This document shows positions 40,101 to 51,669 of a stretch of DNA of 60,000 nt, one piece after another. The stretch comes from Tubulanus polymorphus (taxonomy: Eukaryota > Nemertea > Palaeonemertea > Tubulaniformes > Tubulanidae), in assembly GCF_964204645.1 (NCBI RefSeq), contig NC_134029.1, positions 8,920,850 to 8,980,849 on the forward strand, in the 5' to 3' direction. A program made the position numbers and the translations under genes. A model generated the notes under the pieces. It had not been told where the DNA came from. It ran no database searches and saw only the letters and a program-made list of their open reading frames with translations. The number at the start of each line of letters is the position of its first letter. The first letter of the stretch is position 1.

Positions 40101-42055
40101 CAGGGGCGCTTGTCCTTTTTTCAATCTAAACCAGCTTATTGTTCTTTCTTGTTGCGAAAAGAGTATTCCGGTTAAATTGCACCTGCGAAAGTTCCGGAAT
40201 CGATAGAGACCAATTGAGACCTACCCTAGAAACGATCAAATAAACAAAGCCGTGCTCGTTTCGCATTAAAAGTATTTCCTACTTCGCGTTGCTGTTTTTG
40301 TCCCCGCACGGGCTTTGAACTACTATTGAATTTATCACGTTGCCTGTGGACCGTATACTTAGAAAAAGCGACTATTAAGAAGTTTCCAGTTTCAAGGCGC
40401 CATGTTGTGGCGGTGTCATTCGAGGTCCCCATTGTCTCAATAATTTTCTATCTCTTTTGAAACAAATGTGTTGATTGAATATCAATTAGCTCTGCATTCC
40501 CTTGCATGATAAACAGAATTGATCCAACATTCTAGAGGAAATGAAATACAGATTACTGCTGGCGATCCTCGAGTGTTTTACTCGCAACTTATTGAGAGCG
40601 ATTGTGTGAAAATTGGTGAATATTCGCGAAGTCCAAAATAAGGGTCCTTGAAACTGGAAATTTCTTTATAGGATATGACTTTGATAAATGTGGGAAATAG
40701 TGCCTACGGAAAAAATTGCCACCGGAAGAAATACCACCGGAAAAACACCACCGGTAAAAATGACAGTAGGAAAAATACCGATACTTTTTTTAGACAGTTT
40801 TAACGAAGGATGATGATAAAATTCTGTTTAAGTTTATTTTCACACTTCTATCCTGGTTATATGGACGCCCGAAGAGGCAATAGACGCCGCCTTCCCGATT
40901 TAGTAATTAGATTTTGACCGTTGACTAACTATATACTTAGAGTATTCACAAATAAAGGAGCACAGTGTATGTATTCGGACGATTAAATGTTCACTACTGA
41001 ACGAGAATGTGTAACTTCTTTGCCTTAGAGAAAATTCTCAAACACAAATTCTTCTACGCGATTAAGATTATCAACAATTATTGTTCTGTAGCATAGACCT
41101 GTGGTATTCAACCGGACTCGTGAGCGGGGTATCGACGACCCTGCGGTCGTTTGCGTTTCAGAATTGTTAACATTCAACTTGCGCGATCGCACACGGAGCC
41201 CGATATACAATCGGCCCATTCTGCGTAAACACGCGGAGAAACTTGTAATCAACATTGCGTTAGCGATCGTGCGATCATCTCGAGAGCGACTTAACTAAAC
41301 AATAAACCACTAAATCTAAACTCCAACCTTACCTTCATTATAGATTTGAAATTCGTCTCCGATCCTTTGCAACATAGGCCCGGATTATAATTCGTAAAAA
41401 TCTCCTTACTCCTGGCGCGCAGGCCTGAGCAATTTAAAACTGAAGAACACGTTGCATCAGAGATGTTTGAGTTGATAGAGTTGTTTCAGAGATGCCCCTT
41501 GTTCCTCGGCGCTTATCGATATAGTTTATTGACTTCGACGCGGGGATTTTACCGCACGTTCTCAGCCGTACAGTTATCGTATCGTTTTACAAACTGAAAA
41601 GCTGAAATCTTCCCGCGCACACTATTGTGTATAATCGAATAATCCGAATCAGCTAAAACTGACCGTTATAAGTTTCGCGATGCTTATAACGTTCATTCTA
41701 AGGAATGGTTCGAATGGTTAGTAGATGGCGCTTTGTCGTCATAGGATCGAATGCGTTGTTGAAGTTGTTTTGTTGGGAGAACGCGCAGATATTGGTGTAT
41801 ACGTATAGCGCATTATTGACCGAACGATGCGACAAGAGAACGTATAAGGCATCCATTTTCATTTACAATATAAGTTAACCGGGTACACGAGCCCTCAATG
41901 AGATACGCGCGCATGAGTGTTATCAATATTTAATAAGTCCTCGACGGCTCTTTAGATCTACAGTTGCGCCGTACTGCTTTGACCCGATGTTTTCATAATT
42001 TGTCGAAATTCGCGATTATTGCCTTGGAACCTATTCGAAATATTGCGGACACTAT
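40101..42055. other. Non-coding stretch, one CTCF-like word
   Basis: No supported gene. Around 40716-40775, four imperfect tandem CACCGG(A/T)A(G/A)AAA units occur. At 41718-41731 the plus strand reads TTAGTAGATGGCGC, 12 of 14 matches to the CTCF core, outside any recognised R1 copy. 41.4-42.0 kb is CpG-rich. Confidence 0.3.
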
Positions 42056-42118
42056 CATATTCTGAATCTAACACCTGTCGTTAATAAAAATAATGATAAT
42101 GAAAAAATTAATGATTGC

Positions 42119-42161
42119 TTGTATAGCACTTTTCCGTATGAAGTATGCTCAAAGCGCTTAA
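42119..42161 (+). repeat. GTATAGCACTTTTCC...CAAAGCGCTT dispersed motif
   Basis: The segment TTGTATAGCACTTTTCC, then GCTCAAAGCGCTTAA, is preceded by an AATAATGATAATG tract. The combination TATAGCGCTTTTCC plus CTCAAAGCGCTTTA is, from memory, a recurrent MITE-like motif in aquatic animal genomes. Only one copy is in this window, so the assignment is tentative. Confidence 0.35.
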
Positions 42162-42317
42162 TTCTCCAATAGGTGCCGGGATAAAAGCCAAAAACTGTCC
42201 AGGAATGGAGACATTTTGATTGGTGTTGGTAACATAGTTTCGGACCGGAAACAGAAATGATGCAATCACTCATAATTGATTTAGTGTGTGTTTTAGTTTA
42301 GTTTACGTACTAAATTG

Positions 42318-42581
42318 TTAGAAATATCTGAAGCATTTTTGAAAAAAAAAGTTTTGCCTAATAGTTCGTAATAACCAGGTCATAAAAAAGACCAAGCCGA
42401 ATCCGGCCGTTATAATCACTAAGTAAAAATTCATCGACGAAGCTTTTTGGAATACCGTCACAGCCTTTTCCAATGAAACCTTCTCGTGGTGAATAAAATC
42501 TCGAGTGTATATAGAAATAACCACAGTTTGAATAGGCACAAAGAAAACCACCGTTGACGAAAACTTTTTTTGTGCTCTCAT
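42318..42581 (-). CDS. Hypothetical small ORF with two possible membrane segments (doubtful)
   Basis: An 87-codon frame with two hydrophobic stretches, about residues 9-28 (STVVFFVPIQTVVISIY) and 50-69 (NFYLVIITAGFGLVFFMTWL), separated by a charged loop. No family is recognised. It might be a chance frame, a small membrane protein or an exon; no splice sites or promoter support it. Confidence 0.15.
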   Translation of the reverse strand: MRAQKKFSSTVVFFVPIQTVVISIYTRDFIHHEKVSLEKAVTVFQKASSMNFYLVIITAGFGLVFFMTWLLRTIRQNFFFQKCFRYF

Positions 42582-42599
42582 AAACTCAATTTACTCGAC

Positions 42600-45500
42600 G
42601 TATTTCCATAACCCGCTCGCATTCAACGAAGCATTTTGATTGCGCCCCGCAGTGGCTTTTTCCACAACCTGTGAATCCAATTTGGTCGGAAATTAAATTA
42701 GAATCGACGTTAAGTCAATAACAGAGCCTGCTGGCTATTTAATTAATAAACAACAAATACACTGCCGATGGAGACATTCTTAGAGAAATAGTGCAAGAAA
42801 AGAGGAGGAAATAAAAAGAATTGTCACGCTTAGTCGGCGTATAGTGTTCCTATAAATTGAAGTTATCGGAATACGTTGAAATAAGATTACTTAACGCCGT
42901 TGGCTACCGTTCCGTATAGTTAACTATACTTCCCATCGCAGCCGACGAAAAAGGCACTTGCGAAGCCTTTTGTTCCTAACAATCGACGGCCTTTGTATTG
43001 CGAGCCGGAGTAAGAAATTTAATCACTAACAAACGTGTGGGTTTGCGAGGAGCGCTTTCATGTGCAGCGACCGTGCTTTGCGTGACGTAATCAAGTCGAG
43101 CAACGCGCGCAGAAAAAAAATGAGGCAAGCGCAGAATCCGAAGTACACAGCACGTTCCAAAGCCAATCGAGAATGTACAAGTTGGAATCCAGGTGCGGAG
43201 AGGTTTCGGTGGACATCTTTCCAATATCACTTCGAAAAAAACGTCCTTTCTGTGTTAGGACGATAATCCGATTGGGCGAAGTGACTTAAGAAATCTTCTT
43301 TGCAAATCTACAAATCGGTTGAGCTAGAACGCCAAAACATTAAGAATTAGCGTTTCTTTTTAGATTTTCTGAATCTGCTTTTGTTAAATTTTTTGTTCTG
43401 GCGCACCAAAACTGATAAGAAAACTCCGCCATTTTTGCTTACGGGTCGAAGTGGGTGGTGGAATTCCTGTTTTAGCGCTCTAAAACGAATCTTTTGAGAA
43501 AGATAGAGAATTCGGCCATTCTGGTATACCCACATTTCCGTCTTATTACCCTAATCAACAACTACAGTTATACAGGGTCGTGGTCCAAAAACGCAACCTT
43601 ATACTTTCACCTATCGAAACAAATCACCATGAGATTTTGGGTTCACTTTCCTTCTAAATGAATTTCTTAACCATCCATTTGAATATTGAAGAATTCTGAT
43701 AAGTAGAAGTATATGAGCTCGCATTTTTGGACTGCCCCGTAGACCGGTACCTTAGATATACGGTATCTCGGTACTGACAGCCGCGGTTTCGTGCCGAATG
43801 AAAATCAAAAGAGAACAGCTGTCGGCGTTTACATCTCAATATTGCAATGTTCGTCGTACGTATCGGAAGCTGTCTGTTGACGAGGCCGAACTTGCGTGTA
43901 TATACATATACATACGTATATAAAATTTCAGTTTGTCAAATTGCGTGACAAGCGCGCTGTCGCATATGCCAAATTATTAATAATGGTTTTGCCGGGATGG
44001 AGACCCGTACAGTTAAATATCGATGAAACCAAGTTTCAATAGAACAATGGATGATCAGATGTTTTATTTTTAATATTTGATACTAATGGCAGTGCAAATA
44101 GAATTTGAATTTGAGGATGGGTATTTGCGATAAATATTAATCAAGCACGCACAATACGCGCGGCAAGTCATTCATTCACGATGCCAAGAATGAAACGATC
44201 GATTCCAGCAGCACGAATAACACAATATTCCGATAAGCCACCAGCCGATCCGTAGCGAAACACTTCGGGTTTCAGAAACAATCAGAATTAAAATGATGTC
44301 TGAGATGAAATTGAATTTCAAAGATCTAATTCGAACAAACCATCGGATATTTCTTGATCTACAAATTTGCCAGTTTTAGTATTTGCTAGCGGGCAGCTCG
44401 CATTTTATGGTCATGAAACGAAAGATAAATCCGTCAAGTATTTGCCTTGGAAATCACACGTATCTTCGTCAAAAGTATTTTTCTGTCGAATTCTGCAACT
44501 TCTCGTTCCATTTATGTTCCTTGCGGTTTGCCAAGTGTCTCGAAGTCTGAAAACTGGTGGTTGTTCAAGTATCCAAGCGAAGTGATAATGCACGCACTTA
44601 CTTAGCGTGGATAATCTTCAAAGGGCAGGAGACGGTGCAAAAATACACAGTGTATTTTTTGCGTAAAAAAGCAGTTCGAAACGGTTCATTTCGAGTTTTA
44701 ACGAAACACTAGGTCGTTTGGCTACTAATTCGGCAACGGAGAGACTTCTTAGAACATTGGGATAATCGAATTGATTATCGGGCTGACGGATTTCAGCCAA
44801 GGTATCACGCTGAAGATATAGCGCTCTATTAGACAAACGCCACGATATCGCAGCTGCGTTAAATACTGGTCTGAGATGCCTGGTCTCGTCTCTACGAGTG
44901 GTTTGCTTCATTTACGTAATTGAAGTAAATAACGTATAGCGTCTACCGAGCAGCGTACGAGCAGATAGATGAAATTTGCGATTATTAGATTGGCCAGTTT
45001 GCTAGTTGTAATGCTGCCCGTTCTCATTAATAGGATTATCTAGAAGCCATCAACGACATGCGGTTAGATTTAATTAATGTCGCACAGTCTACGAGCTATA
45101 CACCGCGCTCGAATATCGCGAATCGGTAACGTACCGACACTAGACTCACATAGCCGACGGGTGAAACACGGTTCAACCGTCAATCTCAAATATATACACT
45201 CTTAATCAAGGCGGATATCCAATTAAATGCTTCGGATCCGCGTCCAGATCACCGATCAACGTCGCAATGAATTTGAAAATGGAAAAGACGACCAGTTAAA
45301 AAGATCGTTTCGCAATATTCGGCGAGTTGCGGTATAGCTTTCACTGCATATACGTATACTGCTTGTATTGCAAGATCTCGCGGTTTGGTCTTAGAAGCAA
45401 AAAACAGGTACTTATTATGACTCCATGGGACCAGTTTCACAGTCAATGTTCGGATTGTGGAATTAAGACCAGTCGTAGCCCATCTTTAGTGCTAGCCTTT

Positions 45501-48500
45501 CTTTGCAGCCGTGCACCTGGCCCCGTGGTGTTCTCAACCTCAATCGATGAGCGAGTTCACGGTTAACAATCGGGTAAGAAACCAGGTCCACTGAGTTCTG
45601 AGTTAAGTTCCACTCGTTTATTTTTATTGAAGTTGACAATGGAGTTAGTATTTACCCCGACTTCTCATTAAAGTACCAAATCATCGGCCTACTAAGACAG
45701 CGGAGAAATCTGTAATCGGCAACGTTTAGATTATACATCGCTTTTGAAATACGCGAAATGAAATATCATCAAAAGCGATTAAACGCTTATAAAAAACAAA
45801 AGAAATGGATTTTCAAACGGACAACAAAGTGAAAGTTAAATTAGAATAGCTAGAACGGGCCGAGATATCGACTATGAAGTTTCGATAAGCGCAATGCACG
45901 AATGAACGAACTTATACGAATTGTGCGCTCGCAATCGTTCGCTCTAAAGATAGTATCAAATTATAGAAAGTGTCGCACATGTTTGACGTTCGACGATGTT
46001 TGATAGAAACACCAAACAAAATGTTTACACACTTAAGTGCTTCCAATATTTGCGCCACAGATGCGGAATTCGAGGAGGGGATATAAACAAAGAATTGTCG
46101 TCCGTTTGAACTGTGGTCGATGAAAACGCAGCGAATCGATGGCACTTCGACGAGCGATCGACCGCCTGGTTGAAAAGGGCAAGGGAACGAAACTGAGCTT
46201 ACACCAGTCTTAATAATCCGTCTGTTCACTAGTTAAGTCATTTTCAAACCGAAAAGTGCATTACTTATATTATTTCCATTTTATTCAAATAATAAATCGC
46301 TTTGAAAAACAACACGATGCCAAAGTCAAAATTCCTTGATGTTCAAACTACAGGGGTGGATCCAAGAGGGGTCTCGACCTCCTGCTCTGCGTTCGATTTT
46401 CTTATAGTGTTATCAATCATGTTAATGATGAAACCACAATTTAAAACTTTTTCGATTGCTGTTTTGCTTTCTGCTAGATTATAACTGTAGGTAATGCACT
46501 AATTCATATGAATGCATCTTTTCATTGAAATATTTTTAAAAAGTATACCTGGGAAAACCCTGCGCTTGACACCTCATAAAAATCCAGTATGCGCCCTGGA
46601 CTATTGTAGATGATATCGTACGTACACTATACAACTTTTCATGGGAAAATCAGTTAATATTCATGGGGTGCTTGTTTTAGAGAATGTGTATTTATGCCTG
46701 TTTGATCAGAAGAAAGCGACTTAACTGCATCGGAATTTCGCTCGTTTTTGAAATCAACCAGAAACGATACAGATCAGCCGATAAATTGATGTTGACGCAT
46801 TCATTTGTCAAACGATGGACCAATCAGTTTCTCATAGTTACTCGCAAGCATTGACTGCATGGGTGCTGTACGATCATTCATGTCAGGAAAAGGAAGGAAA
46901 TGTCGTTGTTATCTTCGATTGTTAAGTTTCTTTTTCGGTTAAGAAATTATCAATTGCTCGCTCGAAATATCTTTCGGTATCAAATTATCGCTCTGCTAAT
47001 CCCGCAGGTATACACCAGTCACACAAGGCGTTGCGATATTTCGAATGGCTTTGGAGCAATCGATTAACGTCGGCCCAACATAGACGTCGAGCTAAGCGGC
47101 GAAAGCGTCGACCAAGCAGAAAATTCCAGTTATTCTTGAGAGGATGTTTCTTTGCGGAAAAAAGCACGCGAACGAGCGATTCGTGCGCGGCTGTCGAGTG
47201 TCCATCGCTATGCTGAAGTTGCTACAGGGCACTAGCGCGCGTGTGGTAAATCTTATTAACGAAGAATATTCATTCACAGATATTTCGAGAATTCCCAGTT
47301 TGCCGTTTTAATCATTGCCACAACTTAATCGACGAAGATATTTTTCAACGACGCTGCGAGGAATTTTCTACGAGAACCTGAAAAATGTCTCCCCGCACTA
47401 TCAACAAACGGGGGAAACGAATATCTTCTGAAATCGTATTGGAATTTTCGCCGCGTAACGATTGATATCGATTGTGTCCATTTTTCTTAGCTAGGCAAAG
47501 AAACGATAGTCCTATTATCGCAAAACAGCTGCCGCTGAAGATATACCGATAAAAAAGGATATCATCTCGATGATGATAGGTAAATGATATCAGTTCTCGG
47601 ATCGTAATTGTTTGAAATGCCAGTTTTCGATTACCAAGGGGAATAGGTTACGTCTGGAATACGACTATCTAATTCTTTTATCTCAGCGGTCATAAATCTA
47701 TAGTACAGGAGAGCGACGATCTCGTTTACATTTCTCGCGATGAACTGAAGTTCGATTATTTTCATGAAACGCGTGTCACGGTGCAATGTTTCGATTTATC
47801 GGCGTGGCGCGCGCGAACATTTTGATGATATAAGACGGACTGTTTAATTCTTCGGTGTGCATCGCGGATTAGTTTATTGTTTTATGACTTCGGGTTCATT
47901 CGGTGAAAATAGATTATCTTTTATACGGCGTGTATCGGGCAACGATCGTATACCGATAGCGACCGTGAAAGTGTTGTCCAACAATTCTAACGCTTTTCGA
48001 TATAAAGTTGTCTAAACAAGCCCGATACATTTATGTGCGAAAATACATCTTTGTAAGAAAATGAGACTGCCAATGTTAGCCGGGTCGACAGTTTAATTCG
48101 AATAAACATCGCAATTACACCTGCTGAACCAAACAGGTGGCATTTCCCCGAGGTAAATTGCCACCCTTAGAGAGCCAAACTGTACGGTTTGATCTGACCA
48201 TCGCTCGCTTGGAACTTGCGGCATTTCGCATATAGCGTGACGAATGTCGAATGACTTGGCAATTAAACCAGATATAGACAACTACGTATCTGCGTAAGTC
48301 TGATACAATTAAGGATTTATGATTACTATTGATTTAATGTTCAAATTACATTCGGAGAAATGAAACGTTAATATAGATAAGTATCTTATCAGTATCATGC
48401 GCGATAGATCAAATATTACTAGAATCAAAATCTATGTAATATACTCGTATCGGATGTGTATCACAAGGAAGCGTATTGAAAATAAGGAGCGGGTTAGAAT

Positions 48501-50127
48501 TTCATTCGGGCTAGTTCTCCCAAAGCCCTCGCAAATCATTGGTTGGTCCAACAAGACGGCGTTCTCAATTAATTTTAACCGCATTTTGAGAAAATCATAG
48601 ATATTTTCACGAATACACATCAGACTCGGAATCCAAATCCATAACAATTATTTGTTATCAAATGCACCAACCCGCATTCGGTTGGAAATTTCAATAACTA
48701 TTACTAACCCCAACTATTTTTTTTTCTAAATCGTTTTCCTATCTACCAGTCTACAGAAAATCGTCTATTCAGGTAGTCGAGATATTCTATCTTCATATTC
48801 AGCAAGTCGATTATATAAGCATATGATATGATTAACCTCGCAATGAGAATAAATGATTTCCTTAAATTGAAACGGCGTTTTCCCCTCCATAGTTATACAT
48901 CGAAAAATTACATCAAACAGTAGCGAGATTATAAATGTAGACAACGACCATATCGACATATATATAAATCAAAATTTCGATATTTTTTGCAAAATGTATT
49001 CATATTATGTCGTCATGTGAATACGTAAGGCAAATTCTAGATACACCTAGGATTAATGTGTTCCTGCTATATCATCTATCATATATACTTCAATTCAACT
49101 TCTAAATGAATACGTATCAATCATATCGTGTGTACATTTTAATATGAAAGTTTCGAAGCTGTTTTTTCCTACCTTGTTTCTGCGCAAGTATAAATCTCGC
49201 GGACGCAACTTTCCTTTATAGGCGTTAGGTCTCACTCTTCTCGTGCGTTGCGGTGCGGAGGCCCGGACCTAGACTTAGTGAAATCGTCGGGTTTCAGTTT
49301 ATTCGACGAATGCTTAGATTTGCGTTGTTTTATTTGGTTATCATAAATATAATAGACCTCCTCGAATTCTAATTTGATTGCCCCCAATAAATGCAGACGC
49401 GGGTGAATCAAGGGGCGTGGATCCCTAAACAATAACAGTCCAATTTGTGTAAGACAGTTACATATGAATAAGGCAATTTGTTGCCCCGTTTAAACGTACG
49501 AACCGTTTGAGACCGCGACAAGTTCATTTGTTAGCACTCAGGTTTTCAGACAGGCTTTTGGTGAGGTTTTGTTTCCGTTAGAATTTCATTTCAACATTCA
49601 TCGGACTTACTTGCGAACAGTCGAAGAGGTAATAAAATAGTTGGCGATGATTTACGAAAAATAACGCCCAAACATGGCGTTATATTTCAATTAGATTCAC
49701 CGTGGTCCGCTAAATCATACACAGTGTCTTGATTAGGAAACTTGAAACGAACGCCGCCAACGAGAAGATGTTTTGCAGTAATCAGTCACGTGATCGAGCG
49801 AAATGTGCAGCAGGCGGCGGCTTGTCTTTTGAAAATCGATCGGCAAAAGTATTTTTATCTCCCCAGCGGTCAGACAAAGATTATCGTTGATCGAATAATC
49901 TCGTTGAACATGTGGTCTGCGTCGGTCTTACTGAAAAGACGGTTATATACGATTGATAAAGCTACTGTTGATTGAGTACAAGCTCCTCTGGTAATTCCAG
50001 ACAAATCCCAGCCGACCGTGTTGTACATATGGAAATCTGATCTACAAAATCTTCCCTTTTTCGTAATGTGCAGATTTCGTTTAAGGCCGAAAGTTTCAGC
50101 GAGATGCGGAGAAACGTATCGGACGTG
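42600..50127. other. Long non-coding, CpG-rich stretch
   Basis: About 7.5 kb without a gene I can support; all open frames are short and overlap frames on the other strand. A left end of the 5-bp-TSD MITE family (CAGGGGTGGATCC) lies at 46351 with no partner found, and a fragment related to the 14.85-kb palindrome lies near 45584-45612. CpG-rich unique sequence dominates 44.6-48.0 kb, which could include regulatory DNA or unrecognised short exons. Confidence 0.3.
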
Positions 50128-50132
50128 CAAAA

Positions 50133-50544
50133 CAGGGGCGGATTTAGAGGGGGTCCATGGGGGTCCGGACCCCCCTCAATTTGACGGTCCCCAAAAGAAA
50201 TCCTTAGAAATACTAAGTGACAATTTTTCAATTAAGGTGAATATAAAATAAACAGAAGTGGCGTTTTCTCATGCAAAATGATGAATATACAATGGTATTG
50301 TGATTGTGGTTGAGTTATTTTGTATTTTGTGATTTATGTCATTGATTTCATGATTCAACTTCATGGAAATCTCACCAAATTCTTTTCAAAATTTCCAAAC
50401 AGTACCATCGTCGAGTACCCCCTCACGGTCGTTGGCCATATTTTCATCTATGCCGTTATGCGTCTTGCATCGTCATTACAGTAAAATTTCACATGGTCCC
50501 TGTTTACTTCCCTGGACCCCAACCGTATCCTAGACCCGCCCCTG
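50133..50544. mobile_element. MITE with CAGGGGCGGAT ends and 5-bp TSD, copy 1
   Basis: Ends CAGGGGCGGATTTAG and CTAGACCCGCCCCTG, about 412 bp, flanked by CAAAA on both sides (50128-50132 and 50545-50549). The subterminal GGGGGTCC/GGACCCC is also inverted. Non-coding. Two more copies at 57.0 and 58.7 kb also show 5-bp duplications. The superfamily is not assigned; some hAT-type groups make 5-bp duplications. Confidence 0.7.
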
Positions 50545-50880
50545 CAAAATGTCATGAATTGAAAATTGACATTCAAAACGAATACAATTAGAATACAGCT
50601 AAATAAATTCTATTTTCTTTTTTGTTTTCACGGGAAATAAGTACATATATACTACATGCTCTAGCGTTTACGAAACACGTAATCGTTTTCGGAAGTGACG
50701 ATCGCCGCCATATTTTTCGCGACATCTGAGAGGAAGAGTAAATATGCTTATGCCCGACACGATCGTCGACATGGCCGAGATATACGTTGCAAAAAGGTCA
50801 GATTCTCGGAAAACGTTGCGGAATATTGCGTTTTTTATGGAAGTCGGCGTCTAATAACGAGTTGCCTACGCGGACTGGGA

Positions 50881-51170
50881 GGGTTTGGTGTATCTCTGTG
50901 TCAATAGTCTGCTGCTGGCCAAATATACGCACGCCGCATAGATTTATATGAGGCAAAACTTACACCACTCGCAGTGGTAAAAATCGTTCTACTTCCAGTG
51001 GTTGACGATCTTTTTTATAAATGAATATACGGCAGGGTTTGGTGTCTATGTCTGTGTCAACAGTCTGTTGCTGGCCAAATATACACATGACACGTATATT
51101 TGTATGAGGCAAAACTTACCACTCGCAGTGGTAAGTTCTACTCCTATATCGGTTGACGATCGTTCTTCTT
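50881..51170. repeat. Tandem duplication, unit about 154 bp
   Basis: Two units start at 50881 and 51035 (GGGTTTGGTGT...). They share TCTGTGTCAA, CTGCTGGCCAAATATAC-type sequence, TATGAGGCAAAACTTA and GGTTGACGATC. Each holds the hairpin ACCACTCGCAGTGGT. The copies have diverged by point changes and small indels. No coding role is evident. Confidence 0.75.
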
Positions 51171-51360
51171 CTCTAGTGGTTATCATTTTTATCGATACGC
51201 GAAACTGCTGATTTCTCGTCTGAATATAAGACCGATGTTCAAGTTGGACCAACTACCCGACGAAAAATCGACGAGCCTTTAGATTCAAAAAACGCATTTT
51301 AGACCTATTTCTAGCACATAAGGCCGGAGTCAAACGGTAGATGAGATATAGTCAAACATC

Positions 51361-51471
51361 TGGGACCCGGTTTTAGACTGGTGTTATCTTGAACCTGGGG
51401 ATTAACTCAATCCAAAATTAATTGAGCTAATCCCTGAGTTAAATATTAATGCCGGTCTATTAAACCATGGA
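51361..51471. mobile_element. Palindromic MITE, about 110 bp
   Basis: The arms TGGGACCCGGTTTTAGAC and GGTCTATTAAACCATGG, together with an inner GGATTAACTCAAT/ATTGAGCTAATCC pair, make nearly the whole segment self-complementary. Non-coding; no clear target duplication. Confidence 0.5.
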
Positions 51472-51640
51472 CGTATAAACTATAGCTTATATACGGCAAT
51501 GATTAAACCGACCCCTGATTTTAAATGCTGGTGTGGGCATTCTGCGTTTTGCTAAAAATAGCGCACTTGAAAAGCTTTAGGATTCAGAGATGATGGATTT
51601 TGGATTTAACATGAAATGATTTTCCACACGATTCTAAACC

Positions 51641-51663
51641 AATCAATCAATCAATCAATCAAT
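51641..51663. repeat. AATC tetranucleotide microsatellite
   Basis: Nearly six perfect AATC units. Confidence 0.9.
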
Positions 51664-51669
51664 TTATTC

